64,000 nucleotides of DNA, from assembly GCA_018261755.1 (NCBI GenBank), contig JAGTRJ010000014.1, forward strand, positions 98,749-162,748, written 5' to 3'. The notes beneath the pieces were generated by a model. It made no database searches. It was not told the DNA's origin and was given only the letters and a program-made list of their open reading frames with translations. Each line of letters opens with the position of its first letter. Within the stretch, counting starts at the first letter, position 1. This stretch comes from Burkholderiaceae bacterium. GTDB taxonomy: Bacteria; Pseudomonadota; Gammaproteobacteria; Burkholderiales; Burkholderiaceae_D. Both the position numbers and the translations under genes were made by a program. Shown here in pieces: positions 18,301-27,202 of this stretch.

Positions 18301-19242
18301 ATGAAAGTTTTTCGCGGCATTCCCGCCGCCGATGCGCGCAGGCCCTGCGCGCTGGCGATCGGCAATTTCGATGGCGTGCACTGTGGCCACCGCCAGTTGC
18401 TGGCGCGGGTGCGCGCGGCGGCGACGCTGCGTGGCATCGACGCTGCCGTGATGACTTTCCAGCCGCATCCGCGTGAATACTTTGCCCGGCTGTGCGGTGA
18501 TTTGTCGAAGGTGCCGCCGACGATTGCCAACCTGCGCGACAAGCTGCTCGGTTTTGCCGAAGCCGGCATGGACCGGGCCATTGTCGAGCATTTCTCTGCC
18601 CATTTCGCCGCCTTGCCGCACCAGCAGTTCATCGAGCATGTGCTGGTGCAGGGGTTGCAGGTCAAGTGGCTGATCGTGGGCGAGGATTTCCGTTACGGCG
18701 CGAACCGCGCCGGCAATGTCGCGCATCTGCGCCAAGCGGGAAAACACCATGGGTTCGAGGTCGAGGTGTTGCCCGATGTCGATGTCAATGGCTTGCGGAT
18801 TTCATCTTCCGCCATACGTGAAGCATTGCTCAACAGCGATTTCGGGCGTGCGGCAGAATTGCTCGGTCATCCATACGCGATTTCCGGGCGCGTGATTCAC
18901 GGCAAGAAACTGGGGCGCGATCTGGGGTTTCCGACGCTCAATCTGCGCATGGAGCAGCAGTTGCCGGCGCTGACCGGCATTTTCGTCACGCGTGTTCACG
19001 GGCTAGCGGATGCGCCGCTGCCGTCGGTATCGTGCATCGGTACGCGCCCGACCGTGGACGACAGCGGCCGCCGGCTGCTGGAAACGCATGTCCTTGATTA
19101 TCAGGGCGATTGTTACGGCAGGCTGGTGAAGGTCGAGTTCCTGCAAAAGCTGCGCGACAACCGCAAGTTCGGCGGTCTGGCCGAGTTGACGGCGGCGATT
19201 GCCGGTGATGTCGAGCAATCGCGCGCTTATTTCCGCCGCTGA
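18301..19242 (+). CDS. ribF: Bifunctional riboflavin kinase / FAD synthetase
   Basis: 313 aa, normal length. The N-terminal nucleotidyltransferase domain shows AIGNFDGVHCGHRQLL and ISSSAIREAL; the C-terminal flavokinase domain shows GRVIHGKKLGRDLGFPTLNL and the GDCYGRLVKVEFLQKLRDNRKF signature region. It phosphorylates riboflavin to FMN and adenylates FMN to FAD. ATG 18301 is chosen because the upstream part of the open frame is antisense to the peptide-binding protein. It heads the ribF-ileS-lspA-coaBC-dut series, an order common in betaproteobacteria. Confidence 0.96.
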   Translation: MKVFRGIPAADARRPCALAIGNFDGVHCGHRQLLARVRAAATLRGIDAAVMTFQPHPREYFARLCGDLSKVPPTIANLRDKLLGFAEAGMDRAIVEHFSAHFAALPHQQFIEHVLVQGLQVKWLIVGEDFRYGANRAGNVAHLRQAGKHHGFEVEVLPDVDVNGLRISSSAIREALLNSDFGRAAELLGHPYAISGRVIHGKKLGRDLGFPTLNLRMEQQLPALTGIFVTRVHGLADAPLPSVSCIGTRPTVDDSGRRLLETHVLDYQGDCYGRLVKVEFLQKLRDNRKFGGLAELTAAIAGDVEQSRAYFRR

Positions 19243-19341
19243 AGAAACGTCGAGCCAGTAAAACGCCGAAAAACCGTTTCTGCCTCGTTCTCGCGGTAAA
19301 ATGACAGGTTTTAGTGCAGCACAGCTTTTCCATACAAAATT

Positions 19342-22239
19342 ATGTCCAAGAAGCAAGACAAAGGCCAATCCGCCAAGCCGAACAAGGATTATCCGGTCAA
19401 CATGCTGGATACGCCATTCCCGATGCGCGGCGACCTCGCCAAGCGCGAACCGCAATGGGTCAAACAATGGCAGGAAAAGAAAATCTATGAGCGTGTTCGC
19501 AAGGCGGCCAAGGGGCGGCCGCAGTTCACGCTGCACGATGGCCCGCCGTATGCGAACGGCGACATTCACATCGGCCATGCGGTCAACAAGATTCTGAAAG
19601 ACATCGTCATCAAGAGCCGGACGATGGCTGGCTACGATGCGCATTACGTGCCGGGCTGGGATTGCCACGGCATGCCGATCGAAATCCAGATTGAAAAATT
19701 GCACGGCAAGAACCTGCCGGTGGCCGAAGTGCAGGCCAAGGCGCGCGCGTATGCGGCCGAACAGGTCGAGCGGCAAAAGAAGGATTTTGTCCGTCTGGGC
19801 GTATTGGGCGAATGGGACAACCCGTACCTGACGATGAATTTCAGCAATGAAGCCAACGAATTGCGCGCGCTGGGCAAACTGCTGGAAAAGGGGTATGTCT
19901 ATCGCGGGCTGAAGCCGGTCAACTGGTGTTTCGATTGTGGTTCGGCACTGGCCGAGGCGGAAGTCGAATATCAGGACAAGCGCGACCCGGAAATCGATGT
20001 TGGTTTTGCCTTTGCCGAGCCGGAAAAGATTGCGGCCGCGTTCGGGCTGCCGAAACTGCCGACCGACGAAGGCAAAATTGTTATCTGGACCACCACGCCG
20101 TGGACGATTCCGTCGAACCAGGCGCTGAACGTGCATCCGGAATTCGACTATGCGCTGATCGAAACCGAAAATGGTTTGCTGATCCTGGCGGACGAGCGCG
20201 CGATGCGCGCCGCCGCTGGCGATGCGCACAACTGCCATCTGCAAAAGGCGTACGGCCTGACGACATGGAACAAGCTGGCGACCTGCAAGGGTGAGGCGCT
20301 GGCCGGCATCAAGTTCAAGCATCCGTTCTACGACGTGCATGAAGGCTACCGCCGTTTTTCGCCGGTTTATCCAGAAGAATACGTGACGCTCGATACCGGT
20401 ACCGGTATCGTGCATTCCGCGCCGGCTTACGGCGTGGACGACTTTATCTCATGCAAGAAAAATGGCATGAAGGATGGCGACATCCTGAACCCGGTGATGG
20501 GTGATGGCCGCTATGCGTCGTGGCTGCCGCTGTTTGCCGGCATGACGATCTGGGAAGCATCGAAGCCGATTTGCGACAAGCTGCGTGAAGTCGGCGCGCT
20601 GCTGAATTTCGGCATGTCGTCGCACAGCTACATGCACTGCTGGCGGCACAAGACACCGATCGTTTATCGCGCCACCTCGCAATGGTTCGCCGGCATGGAC
20701 CTCAAGCCGAAAGATGGCGGCCCGACGCTGCGCGAAGCGGCATTGAACGGCGTGGAAGAAACGGCATTCTTCCCGAACTGGGGCAAGGTGCGGCTGCAGA
20801 ATATGATTGCCAACCGGCCGGACTGGACTCTGTCGCGCCAGCGGCAGTGGGGCGTGCCGATGGCGTTCTTCCTGCACAAGGAAACCGGCCAACTGCATCC
20901 GCGCACGCCTGAACTGCTGGAGCAGATCGCACAGCGGATCGAACAGCAGGGCATCGAAGCCTGGCAGGCACTCGACCCGAAAGAATTGCTGGGCGACGAA
21001 GCCGCGATATATGAGAAGAACCGCGACACGCTCGACGTCTGGTTCGATTCCGGTATCACGCACCTGACGGTGATGCGCGGTTCGCACGACCAGCAGCACA
21101 CATTCCCGGCCGACCTGTATCTCGAAGGTTCGGATCAGCACCGCGGCTGGTTCCATTCATCGCTGCTGACTGCATCGATGCTCGATGGTCGCGCGCCGTA
21201 CAAGGCGCTGTTGACGCACGGTTTCGTGGTCGATGGCGAAGGCAAGAAGATGTCGAAATCGGCCGGCAACGTGATCGCGCCGCAGCAGGTGTTCGACAAG
21301 CTAGGGGCCGACATTCTGCGCCTTTGGGTCGCATCGACTGATTACTCCGGCGAACTGAACATCTCGAATGAAATCCTGACGCGCGTGACCGATGCGTACC
21401 GCCGCATCCGCAACACGCTGCGTTTCCTGCTGGCGAATGTGTCCGATTTCGATCCGGCCAGGGATGCGCTGCCGATCGAACAACTGCTGGAACTGGATCG
21501 GCATGCGATTGCCAACATGGCGGCGCTGCAGGCGGAGTTGCTCAAGCATTACGAGGCATACGAATTCCATCCGGTGGTGGCGAAGCTGCAAACCTACTGC
21601 TCGGAAGATCTCGGCAGCTTCCATCTAGACATCCTGAAAGACCGGCTGTACACCTCGGCCGCGGGGTCGAACGCGCGCCGTTCGGCGCAGACCGCGCTGT
21701 GGCACATCACGCAGGCGTTGCTGCGGCTGATGGCGCCGATCCTGTCGTTCACGATCGAGGAGGCATGGTCGGTGTTCGCATCGAAAGCGGAATATACCGC
21801 CAGCGATGAAACCATCTTTACCCAACTGTTCTATCCGCTGCCGGCAATCGCCGATGGTGCGGCGCTGCTGGAAAAATATGCGGCGCTGCGCGAAGTGCGC
21901 GCGCAGATTACGAAGCAGCTGGAAGAAGTGCGGATTGAAGGCAAGATCGGTTCGTCGCTGCAGGCCGAAGTCGAAATCAAGGCCAGTGGCGCGAAGTACG
22001 ATGCGCTGGCCAGCCTAGGCGACGATCTGAAATTCGTGTTCATCACCTCGGCGGCAAAGCTGGAAAAAGTGGTGAGCGAGGCGGATGAAGCGATCAGCGT
22101 CGTGCCGTCGGCGTTCGAGAAGTGCGACCGCTGCTGGCATTACCGCGACGACGTTGGCAGTGATCCGGCGCATCCGCACCTCTGCGGCCGCTGCGCCAGC
22201 AACCTGTTTGGCGCGGGCGAACCGCGCAAATTTGCCTGA
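19342..22239 (+). CDS. ileS: Isoleucyl-tRNA synthetase
   Basis: 965 aa class I synthetase. The HIGH motif is in [11 protein letters not shown] near residue 76 and KMSKS is at residues 636-640 ([12 protein letters not shown]). The editing domain includes [14 protein letters not shown]. The C-terminal zinc finger has the four-cysteine pattern [10 protein letters not shown]...CGRC. It charges tRNA-Ile and hydrolyses mischarged Val-tRNA. A possible -10 (TAAAAT, ~19296) lies upstream, so it may have a promoter besides ribF read-through. lspA follows after 15 bp. Confidence 0.98.
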   Translation: MSKKQDKGQSAKPNKDYPVNMLDTPFPMRGDLAKREPQWVKQWQEKKIYERVRKAAKGRPQFTLHDGPPYANGDIHIGHAVNKILKDIVIKSRTMAGYDAHYVPGWDCHGMPIEIQIEKLHGKNLPVAEVQAKARAYAAEQVERQKKDFVRLGVLGEWDNPYLTMNFSNEANELRALGKLLEKGYVYRGLKPVNWCFDCGSALAEAEVEYQDKRDPEIDVGFAFAEPEKIAAAFGLPKLPTDEGKIVIWTTTPWTIPSNQALNVHPEFDYALIETENGLLILADERAMRAAAGDAHNCHLQKAYGLTTWNKLATCKGEALAGIKFKHPFYDVHEGYRRFSPVYPEEYVTLDTGTGIVHSAPAYGVDDFISCKKNGMKDGDILNPVMGDGRYASWLPLFAGMTIWEASKPICDKLREVGALLNFGMSSHSYMHCWRHKTPIVYRATSQWFAGMDLKPKDGGPTLREAALNGVEETAFFPNWGKVRLQNMIANRPDWTLSRQRQWGVPMAFFLHKETGQLHPRTPELLEQIAQRIEQQGIEAWQALDPKELLGDEAAIYEKNRDTLDVWFDSGITHLTVMRGSHDQQHTFPADLYLEGSDQHRGWFHSSLLTASMLDGRAPYKALLTHGFVVDGEGKKMSKSAGNVIAPQQVFDKLGADILRLWVASTDYSGELNISNEILTRVTDAYRRIRNTLRFLLANVSDFDPARDALPIEQLLELDRHAIANMAALQAELLKHYEAYEFHPVVAKLQTYCSEDLGSFHLDILKDRLYTSAAGSNARRSAQTALWHITQALLRLMAPILSFTIEEAWSVFASKAEYTASDETIFTQLFYPLPAIADGAALLEKYAALREVRAQITKQLEEVRIEGKIGSSLQAEVEIKASGAKYDALASLGDDLKFVFITSAAKLEKVVSEADEAISVVPSAFEKCDRCWHYRDDVGSDPAHPHLCGRCASNLFGAGEPRKFA

Positions 22240-22254
22240 CCGAGTGCGCGCAAG

Positions 22255-22755
22255 ATGGCAACCAAAAAACGTTTGCAGGCAGTTGGTGGCGCAAGCCTGA
22301 TCCCGTGGCTGGGAATTGCCGCGATCATCATCTTGCTCGATCAGCTGACGAAGATCACCATTACCAAGCTGTTTGTCTATGGCGAATCGCTGCGCGTGAT
22401 GCCGGGTTTCAATCTGGTGCTGGTGTATAACCAGGGTGCGGCGTTCAGCTTCCTCGCGGCCGAATCGGGCTGGCAGCGGTATTTCTTCACCGTGATCGGC
22501 ATTGTCGCGGTCGGCTTCATTTTGTATCTGCTGAAAAAACACGCCGGACAAAAACTGTTTTGCTGGGCGCTGGCGCTGGTGCTCGGCGGCGCGGTCGGCA
22601 ACCTGATCGACCGCGTGCTGTATGGCCACGTGATCGATTTTCTCGATTTCCACGTCGGCGGCTGGCATTGGCCGGCATTCAACGTGGCCGACAGCGCGAT
22701 CTGCGTCGGCGCGCTGATGTTCATACTGGACGAATTGCGCCGCGTCGGGAAATAA
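22255..22755 (+). CDS. lspA: Signal peptidase II (prolipoprotein signal peptidase)
   Basis: 166 aa with four membrane helices. The two catalytic aspartates are in [19 protein letters not shown] and [12 protein letters not shown], and [10 protein letters not shown] is also conserved. It cleaves prolipoproteins before the lipid-modified Cys in the inner membrane; two likely substrates in this window are the lipoproteins at 24506 and 34227. The start is 15 bp after the ileS stop, so the two are almost certainly co-transcribed. Confidence 0.97.
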   Translation: MATKKRLQAVGGASLIPWLGIAAIIILLDQLTKITITKLFVYGESLRVMPGFNLVLVYNQGAAFSFLAAESGWQRYFFTVIGIVAVGFILYLLKKHAGQKLFCWALALVLGGAVGNLIDRVLYGHVIDFLDFHVGGWHWPAFNVADSAICVGALMFILDELRRVGK

Positions 22756-22784
22756 TGCGGGCTGAAATGTATGGGAGAACCGGA

Positions 22785-23978
22785 ATGGAACTCGCTGGCA
22801 AGAAAATCGTTCTCGGGCTGACAGGCGGCATTGCCTGCTACAAAAGCGCCGAATTCTGCCGCGCGCTGATCAAGGCGGGCGCTTCGGTCAATGTGGTGAT
22901 GACACCGAACGCGACCCAGTTCATCACGCCGGTCACGATGCAGGCGCTGTCCGGCAATCCGGTGTATGTCGAGCAGTGGGACGGGCGCGTGACCAACAAC
23001 ATGGCGCACATCGCGGTCACGCGCAGTGCTGATGCGTTCGTGGTGGTGCCTTGCACCGCGAATTTCGCCGCCAAGCTGGCGCATGGCATCGCCGACGATC
23101 TGCTGTCGTCGCTATGCCTGGCGCGGCCGGCGCATGTGCCGTTCATGGTTGCGCCGGCGATGAATGTCGAGATGTGGCAAAAACCGGCCACGCAACGGAA
23201 CATCGCGCAACTGCGCGCCGATGGCGTCGGCATTCTTGGTCCGGCCGCGGGCGAGCAGGCGTGTGGCGATGTTGGCATGGGGCGGATGCTGGAGCCGGAC
23301 GAATTGCTGCAGGAAGTGGTGGCGGCCTTGCAGCCGAAAGTGCTGGCGGGCAAGCGCGTGCTGATCACCGCCGGGCCGACATTCGAGCCGATCGATCCGG
23401 TGCGCGGCATCACCAACCTGTCGTCGGGCAAGATGGGGTACGCGGTCGCGCGCGCGGCGCGCGAGGCTGGTGCGGAGGTGCTGCTGATATCCGGCCCGAC
23501 CGCGCTGGCGACACCGTATGGCGTGAAGCGCATCGACGTGCAGACTGCGCAGCAAATGCACGAAGCGGTGATGGCGCAAGTGAACGGACAGGACGTGTTC
23601 ATCGGGGTGGCTGCGGTGGCCGACTGGCGCGTGGCGAACGCGAGCGGGCAGAAACTGAAGAAGGATGGCAGCGGCGATGCGCCGCAGCTTGCTTTCGAAC
23701 AGAATCCGGACATCCTGGCGTCGGTCGCGGCGCTGCCGCAACGGCCGTATTGCGTTGGTTTCGCGGCCGAATCGGAAAAACTGCTTGAGTATGGCGAGCA
23801 AAAACGGCAGAAAAAGCGGATTCCGCTCTTGGTTGGCAACATCGGCCATGAAACTTTCGGCCTGGATCAAAACAGGCTGGTGCTGTTTGATGATGACGGT
23901 CATGTCGAACTGCCGCAGGCCGACAAGCAGGCGCTGGCGCGGCAATTGATCGCGAACATCGCCCAACGGCTGGTATAG
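22785..23978 (+). CDS. coaBC: Bifunctional CoaBC: phosphopantothenoylcysteine synthetase/decarboxylase
   Basis: 397 aa. The N-terminal flavin-dependent decarboxylase (CoaC) shows LTGGIACYKSAE, the His-containing NMAHIAVTRSAD, and the PAMN motif in MVAPAMNVEMW. The C-terminal synthetase (CoaB) begins with GPTFEPIDPVRGITN and SSGKMGYAVA and includes AAVADWR. It makes 4'-phosphopantetheine on the way to coenzyme A. ATG 22785 (MELAGKKIVLGLTGG) is the conventional start; in-frame ATG 22767 would add six residues. Confidence 0.96.
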   Translation: MELAGKKIVLGLTGGIACYKSAEFCRALIKAGASVNVVMTPNATQFITPVTMQALSGNPVYVEQWDGRVTNNMAHIAVTRSADAFVVVPCTANFAAKLAHGIADDLLSSLCLARPAHVPFMVAPAMNVEMWQKPATQRNIAQLRADGVGILGPAAGEQACGDVGMGRMLEPDELLQEVVAALQPKVLAGKRVLITAGPTFEPIDPVRGITNLSSGKMGYAVARAAREAGAEVLLISGPTALATPYGVKRIDVQTAQQMHEAVMAQVNGQDVFIGVAAVADWRVANASGQKLKKDGSGDAPQLAFEQNPDILASVAALPQRPYCVGFAAESEKLLEYGEQKRQKKRIPLLVGNIGHETFGLDQNRLVLFDDDGHVELPQADKQALARQLIANIAQRLV

Positions 23979-24053
23979 TTTTTCGCCGTCGCTCTAGCCC
24001 GCGCTGGAATGACAAAATCAGGATTCAATTTGTTTGGCCGGAGTTGTAACCGA

Positions 24054-24503
24054 ATGAAAACCATCGACGTCAAAATTCTCGATTCGCGGATGAAGGAACA
24101 GTTGCCCGCGTATGCAACGCCGGGCAGCGCCGGGCTGGACTTGCGCGCCTGCCTCGATGCACCGCTGGAAATCGCGCCGGGGCAAACGCAGTTGGTGCCA
24201 ACCGGGATTGCGATTCACATCGCTGATCCCGGCTATGCGGCGCTGATCCTGCCGCGCAGCGGGCTGGGGCACAAGCACGGCATCGTGCTCGGCAATCTGG
24301 TTGGTTTGATCGATTCGGATTATCAGGGGCAGCTGATGGTATCGACCTGGAATCGCGGCAGCACGCCATTTACGCTGAACCCGATGGAGCGCCTGGCGCA
24401 ACTGGTGATCGTGCCGGTGGCGCAGGTTGGATTCAATCTTGTCGACGAATTCGGCAGCAGCGAGCGCGGCGCCGACGGTTTTGGCAGTACCGGAAAGATT
24501 TGA
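24054..24503 (+). CDS. dut: Deoxyuridine 5'-triphosphate nucleotidohydrolase (dUTPase)
   Basis: 149 aa trimeric dUTPase with the five family motifs: [45 protein letters not shown] and the C-terminal P-loop-like [14 protein letters not shown]. It hydrolyses dUTP to dUMP, which keeps uracil out of DNA and feeds thymidylate synthesis. ATG 24054 is favoured; an in-frame ATG at 24009 would add 15 unconserved residues. The next gene starts 2 bp after the dut stop. Confidence 0.97.
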   Translation: MKTIDVKILDSRMKEQLPAYATPGSAGLDLRACLDAPLEIAPGQTQLVPTGIAIHIADPGYAALILPRSGLGHKHGIVLGNLVGLIDSDYQGQLMVSTWNRGSTPFTLNPMERLAQLVIVPVAQVGFNLVDEFGSSERGADGFGSTGKI

Positions 24504-24505
24504 TC

Positions 24506-25930
24506 ATGACTGGACAACCGATTTTCAGACGTTGGCGCTGGCTGGCCGTGTTGCCCGCGCTACTGCTGGCCGCCTGTGCGGCGCTGGAACCGCTGCAGGT
24601 GGGAACGTCAGCCGAACAGCCGCAAACTGCCGCGAGCGCGGCGGCGAACAGTGCTGTGGCGGTTGCGCCGACCGCACCGACCAGCAGTGGCAATGCCTCG
24701 TATGACAAGTTGCGCGCGATTGCGGCGATGCAAGAACGGCTCGATCATGTTGCCGGCCCGTTGTTGCTGAAGAATGCGACCATCTGCAAAAAACAGGCGC
24801 GCAACCTGCTCGGTTTTACCGCCAAGAACCGTTATTCATATTCCGATGCGATGGCCGATTCCGCACGGGATGCGCTGGGCCTGGGCGAGCCGCTGCAGGT
24901 GATGGCGGTGATGGCGGGCAGCGGGGCGGAACGCGTTGGCCTGCGCAAGGGCGATAACCTGATCGCGGTCGCCAACAAGCCGATGCCGCAAGGGAGGAAT
25001 GCCGAATATGATGCGCCGGCGGTGCTGGCGCCGTTTGTCGTCGGTCAGAACAGCGTCAAGCTGACCGTGCAGCGCGACGGCAGGAACCAGACCCTGAGCG
25101 TGCCGCTGACGTCTGCGTGCGCGTTCCGCATCGAACTGGGCAATACCGACAGCGTGGATATGTACGCCGATGGTCGCCGTGTGCTGGTGACGCGCGGGAT
25201 GATGAATTTTGTGCGCTCGGATGAAGAACTGGCATATGTAATTGCCAAGGGGATGGTGCACAACCTGCTTGGTCATCCGCAGAAAATGCAGACCGCCAAG
25301 GCAACGGCCGACATCATCAACAACCTGATGCAGGTGCAGCCAGATGCCGGCAAGGTGACCGCGCTCAAGCCTGTGCCGCAGGCGATGGATACTCTGGCCG
25401 ACCGGCTGTCGATGGTGGTGGTGGCGCGTGCCGGGCTGAGGGTCGATGGCGCACCGGCGTTCTGGCAGCGGTTGGCCTCGCAGCATCCGGCCAGCGAAGC
25501 GCCGGACAGCTTTACCGCCCGTCATCCGGCGATGACGCAGCGCATTGCCGCGATGGAAAAGGCGATTAGCCAGATTAATTCGGTTCGCGTCAGCAAGAAA
25601 CTGGTGAAGAAGGCGCAGGCGAAACCGGTGGCGCAGGCTGATGAGCAGACTGAAGAAGCATCGTCGGAACAGTCTGCGGGGCAGGCAACCGAAACGGCAG
25701 CCGAGTCGGCGGCAGAATCTGTGCCGGCTGTTGCAGGCCGGGTAGGATCTGCTGCCGTGGCTGAGCGGGCAACGGTACGCAAAGGCAAGCGTGGCAAATC
25801 GTCCAGCCGCAAGGCCGAGAAGAAATCGGTGAAGAAAGCCGCAGATAAAAAAGCCGCAGGCAAGAAGTCGAAGAAAGCGGACAAGGGCGCCGGCAAGCCG
25901 TCGAAAAAAGGCAAGAAATCGAAAAAATAA
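24506..25930 (+). CDS. Lipoprotein with PDZ-like domain and degenerate M48-type protease domain, Lys-rich tail
   Basis: 474 aa. A lipoprotein signal ends at LAAC (Cys24). A PDZ-like segment follows (GSGAERVGLRKGDNLIAVAN, residues ~134-155), then a region laid out like M48 metalloproteases: VLVTRGMMNF, SDEELAYVIAKGMVHNLLGH, and SFTARHPAMTQRIAAM. In active M48 enzymes the zinc motif reads HELAHNxxGH. Here it is KGMVHNLLGH, so the first ligand His and the catalytic Glu are missing and peptidase activity is unlikely. The last ~60 residues are very Lys/Ser/Gly-rich (KKADKKAAGKKSKK), like a nucleic-acid or polyanion-binding tail, odd for an envelope lipoprotein. It is translationally close to dut. 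A TTG at 24500 is an alternative start. Confidence 0.75.
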   Translation: MTGQPIFRRWRWLAVLPALLLAACAALEPLQVGTSAEQPQTAASAAANSAVAVAPTAPTSSGNASYDKLRAIAAMQERLDHVAGPLLLKNATICKKQARNLLGFTAKNRYSYSDAMADSARDALGLGEPLQVMAVMAGSGAERVGLRKGDNLIAVANKPMPQGRNAEYDAPAVLAPFVVGQNSVKLTVQRDGRNQTLSVPLTSACAFRIELGNTDSVDMYADGRRVLVTRGMMNFVRSDEELAYVIAKGMVHNLLGHPQKMQTAKATADIINNLMQVQPDAGKVTALKPVPQAMDTLADRLSMVVVARAGLRVDGAPAFWQRLASQHPASEAPDSFTARHPAMTQRIAAMEKAISQINSVRVSKKLVKKAQAKPVAQADEQTEEASSEQSAGQATETAAESAAESVPAVAGRVGSAAVAERATVRKGKRGKSSSRKAEKKSVKKAADKKAAGKKSKKADKGAGKPSKKGKKSKK

Positions 25931-25961
25931 TCTGACGGCTATTTCCGCGCGGAGGCAAAAT

Positions 25962-26285
25962 TTGAGCGACAACCTGTTCTCGCCCGTGCCGCCGTCAGCC
26001 GACGAAGTCTATACCGAATTGCTGGCGCGACCCGGTGTCCGGATTGAACGTATCGTTTCAACCGGCCAGGCCAGCCCGCCAGGATTCTGGTACGACCAGC
26101 CGGAGGCGGAGTGGGTGCTGTTGCTGGCGGGCGAGGCGCTGCTGCGCTTTGAGGATGAGCCGCAACCGCGCCGGCTGCGCGCTGGCGATTTCGTCGATAT
26201 CGCGTCGCACCGGCGCCATCGGGTCGAGTGGACCGACCCGCTTCAGCCGACCATCTGGCTGGCAGTGTTTTACTCCGCAGCCTGA
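25962..26285 (+). CDS. Small cupin-domain protein
   Basis: 107 aa, single cupin barrel: EAEWVLLLAGEALLRFED for motif 1 and RRLRAGDFVDIASHRRHRVEW for motif 2. The His-x-His pair usual in motif 1 metal sites is absent, and only motif 2 has histidines (SHRRHRV), so the metal ligation and the ligand are unclear. It begins at TTG 25962, supported by GGAGG 7 nt upstream; there is no ATG in a suitable place. Its 3' end overlaps the convergent response-regulator gene by 16 bp. Confidence 0.8.
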   Translation: MSDNLFSPVPPSADEVYTELLARPGVRIERIVSTGQASPPGFWYDQPEAEWVLLLAGEALLRFEDEPQPRRLRAGDFVDIASHRRHRVEWTDPLQPTIWLAVFYSAA

Positions 26286-27202
26286 GCGCTGTCCAGACCG
26301 CAAATCCGGTTTCTGCCCTGTTCCTTGGCGCGGTACAGCATCGTATCGGCCAGCTTCAGCAGCGTTTCGGCGCCGCCGCCGCTGGCGGGCGTGAGGGTGG
26401 CGAAGCCGACGCTGATGGTGACATGGCTGGCCGCGCGCGACAGCGGGTGCGGCAGCGCCAGCAATTCGACCGTTTCCCGGAACCGCGCCGCGACTTCGCG
26501 CGCGCCGTCAGCATCGGTATCCGGCAACAGCGCGATGAATTCCTCACCGCCATAACGCGCGACCAGATCGCCGGCGCGGTTGACTCCCTGCGCCAGTGCC
26601 TCGGCCACCTTCGTCAGGCAGCGGTCGCCGCCGGCATGGCCGAAATGGTCGTTGTATTCCTTGAAGTGATCGATGTCGAGGATGAGCAGCGACAGCCGCT
26701 CGCCATCGCGCCGTGCGCGCAGCCATTCATCCGCCAGCGTTTGGTCAAATCGCCGCCGGTTGGGAATGCCGGTCAGGCCGTCGAGCATGGCCAGCGATTC
26801 GAGCAGATCGGTTTTCTGTTTCAGTTCGATGTGGTTGCGCACGCGCGCGGTCACGATCGGCAGATGGAATGGCTTGACGATGTAATCGACCGCGCCGAGC
26901 TTCAGCCCGTATTCCTCGTCTGCCGCTTCGGCGCGCGCGGTGACGAAAATCACTGGCACGTTGCGTGTTTCCGGCGCGGATTTCAGCCGGCGGCAGATTT
27001 CGTAGCCATCCATTTCTGGCATCATCACGTCCAGCAGGAGCAGATCGGGTGGGCCGACGTGAGCGATCAGATCAAGCGCTTCCCTGCCGCTGGTGGCGAC
27101 GCGGATACGGTAATCGCGCCGCAGCGATTCTGCCAGCACGCGGATATTGGCCGGCGTATCGTCCACGATCATCACCGATGGCTTGTTGGGCTTTTTGATC
27201 AT
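26270..27202 (-). CDS. Response regulator with GGDEF diguanylate cyclase output
   Basis: 310 aa. The receiver domain (residues ~8-125) has the acidic pair DD, the phosphoacceptor in LLLLDVMMPEMDGYE, and the Lys in YIVKPFH. The GGDEF domain (~145-300) has an intact RYGGEEF active site preceded by RAGD five residues earlier, the RxxD inhibitory c-di-GMP site. It should make cyclic-di-GMP when phosphorylated. Its ATG overlaps the stop of the upstream sensor kinase (ATGA), so the two form a cognate pair. This is the PleD/WspR-like single-receiver layout. Confidence 0.94.
   Translation of the reverse strand: MIKKPNKPSVMIVDDTPANIRVLAESLRRDYRIRVATSGREALDLIAHVGPPDLLLLDVMMPEMDGYEICRRLKSAPETRNVPVIFVTARAEAADEEYGLKLGAVDYIVKPFHLPIVTARVRNHIELKQKTDLLESLAMLDGLTGIPNRRRFDQTLADEWLRARRDGERLSLLILDIDHFKEYNDHFGHAGGDRCLTKVAEALAQGVNRAGDLVARYGGEEFIALLPDTDADGAREVAARFRETVELLALPHPLSRAASHVTISVGFATLTPASGGGAETLLKLADTMLYRAKEQGRNRICGLDSAQAAE

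Noticed and set aside
18187..18750. N-terminal extension of the peptide-binding protein frame
   Set aside because: The extension is antisense to ribF and would bury the obvious signal peptide that starts at 18186.
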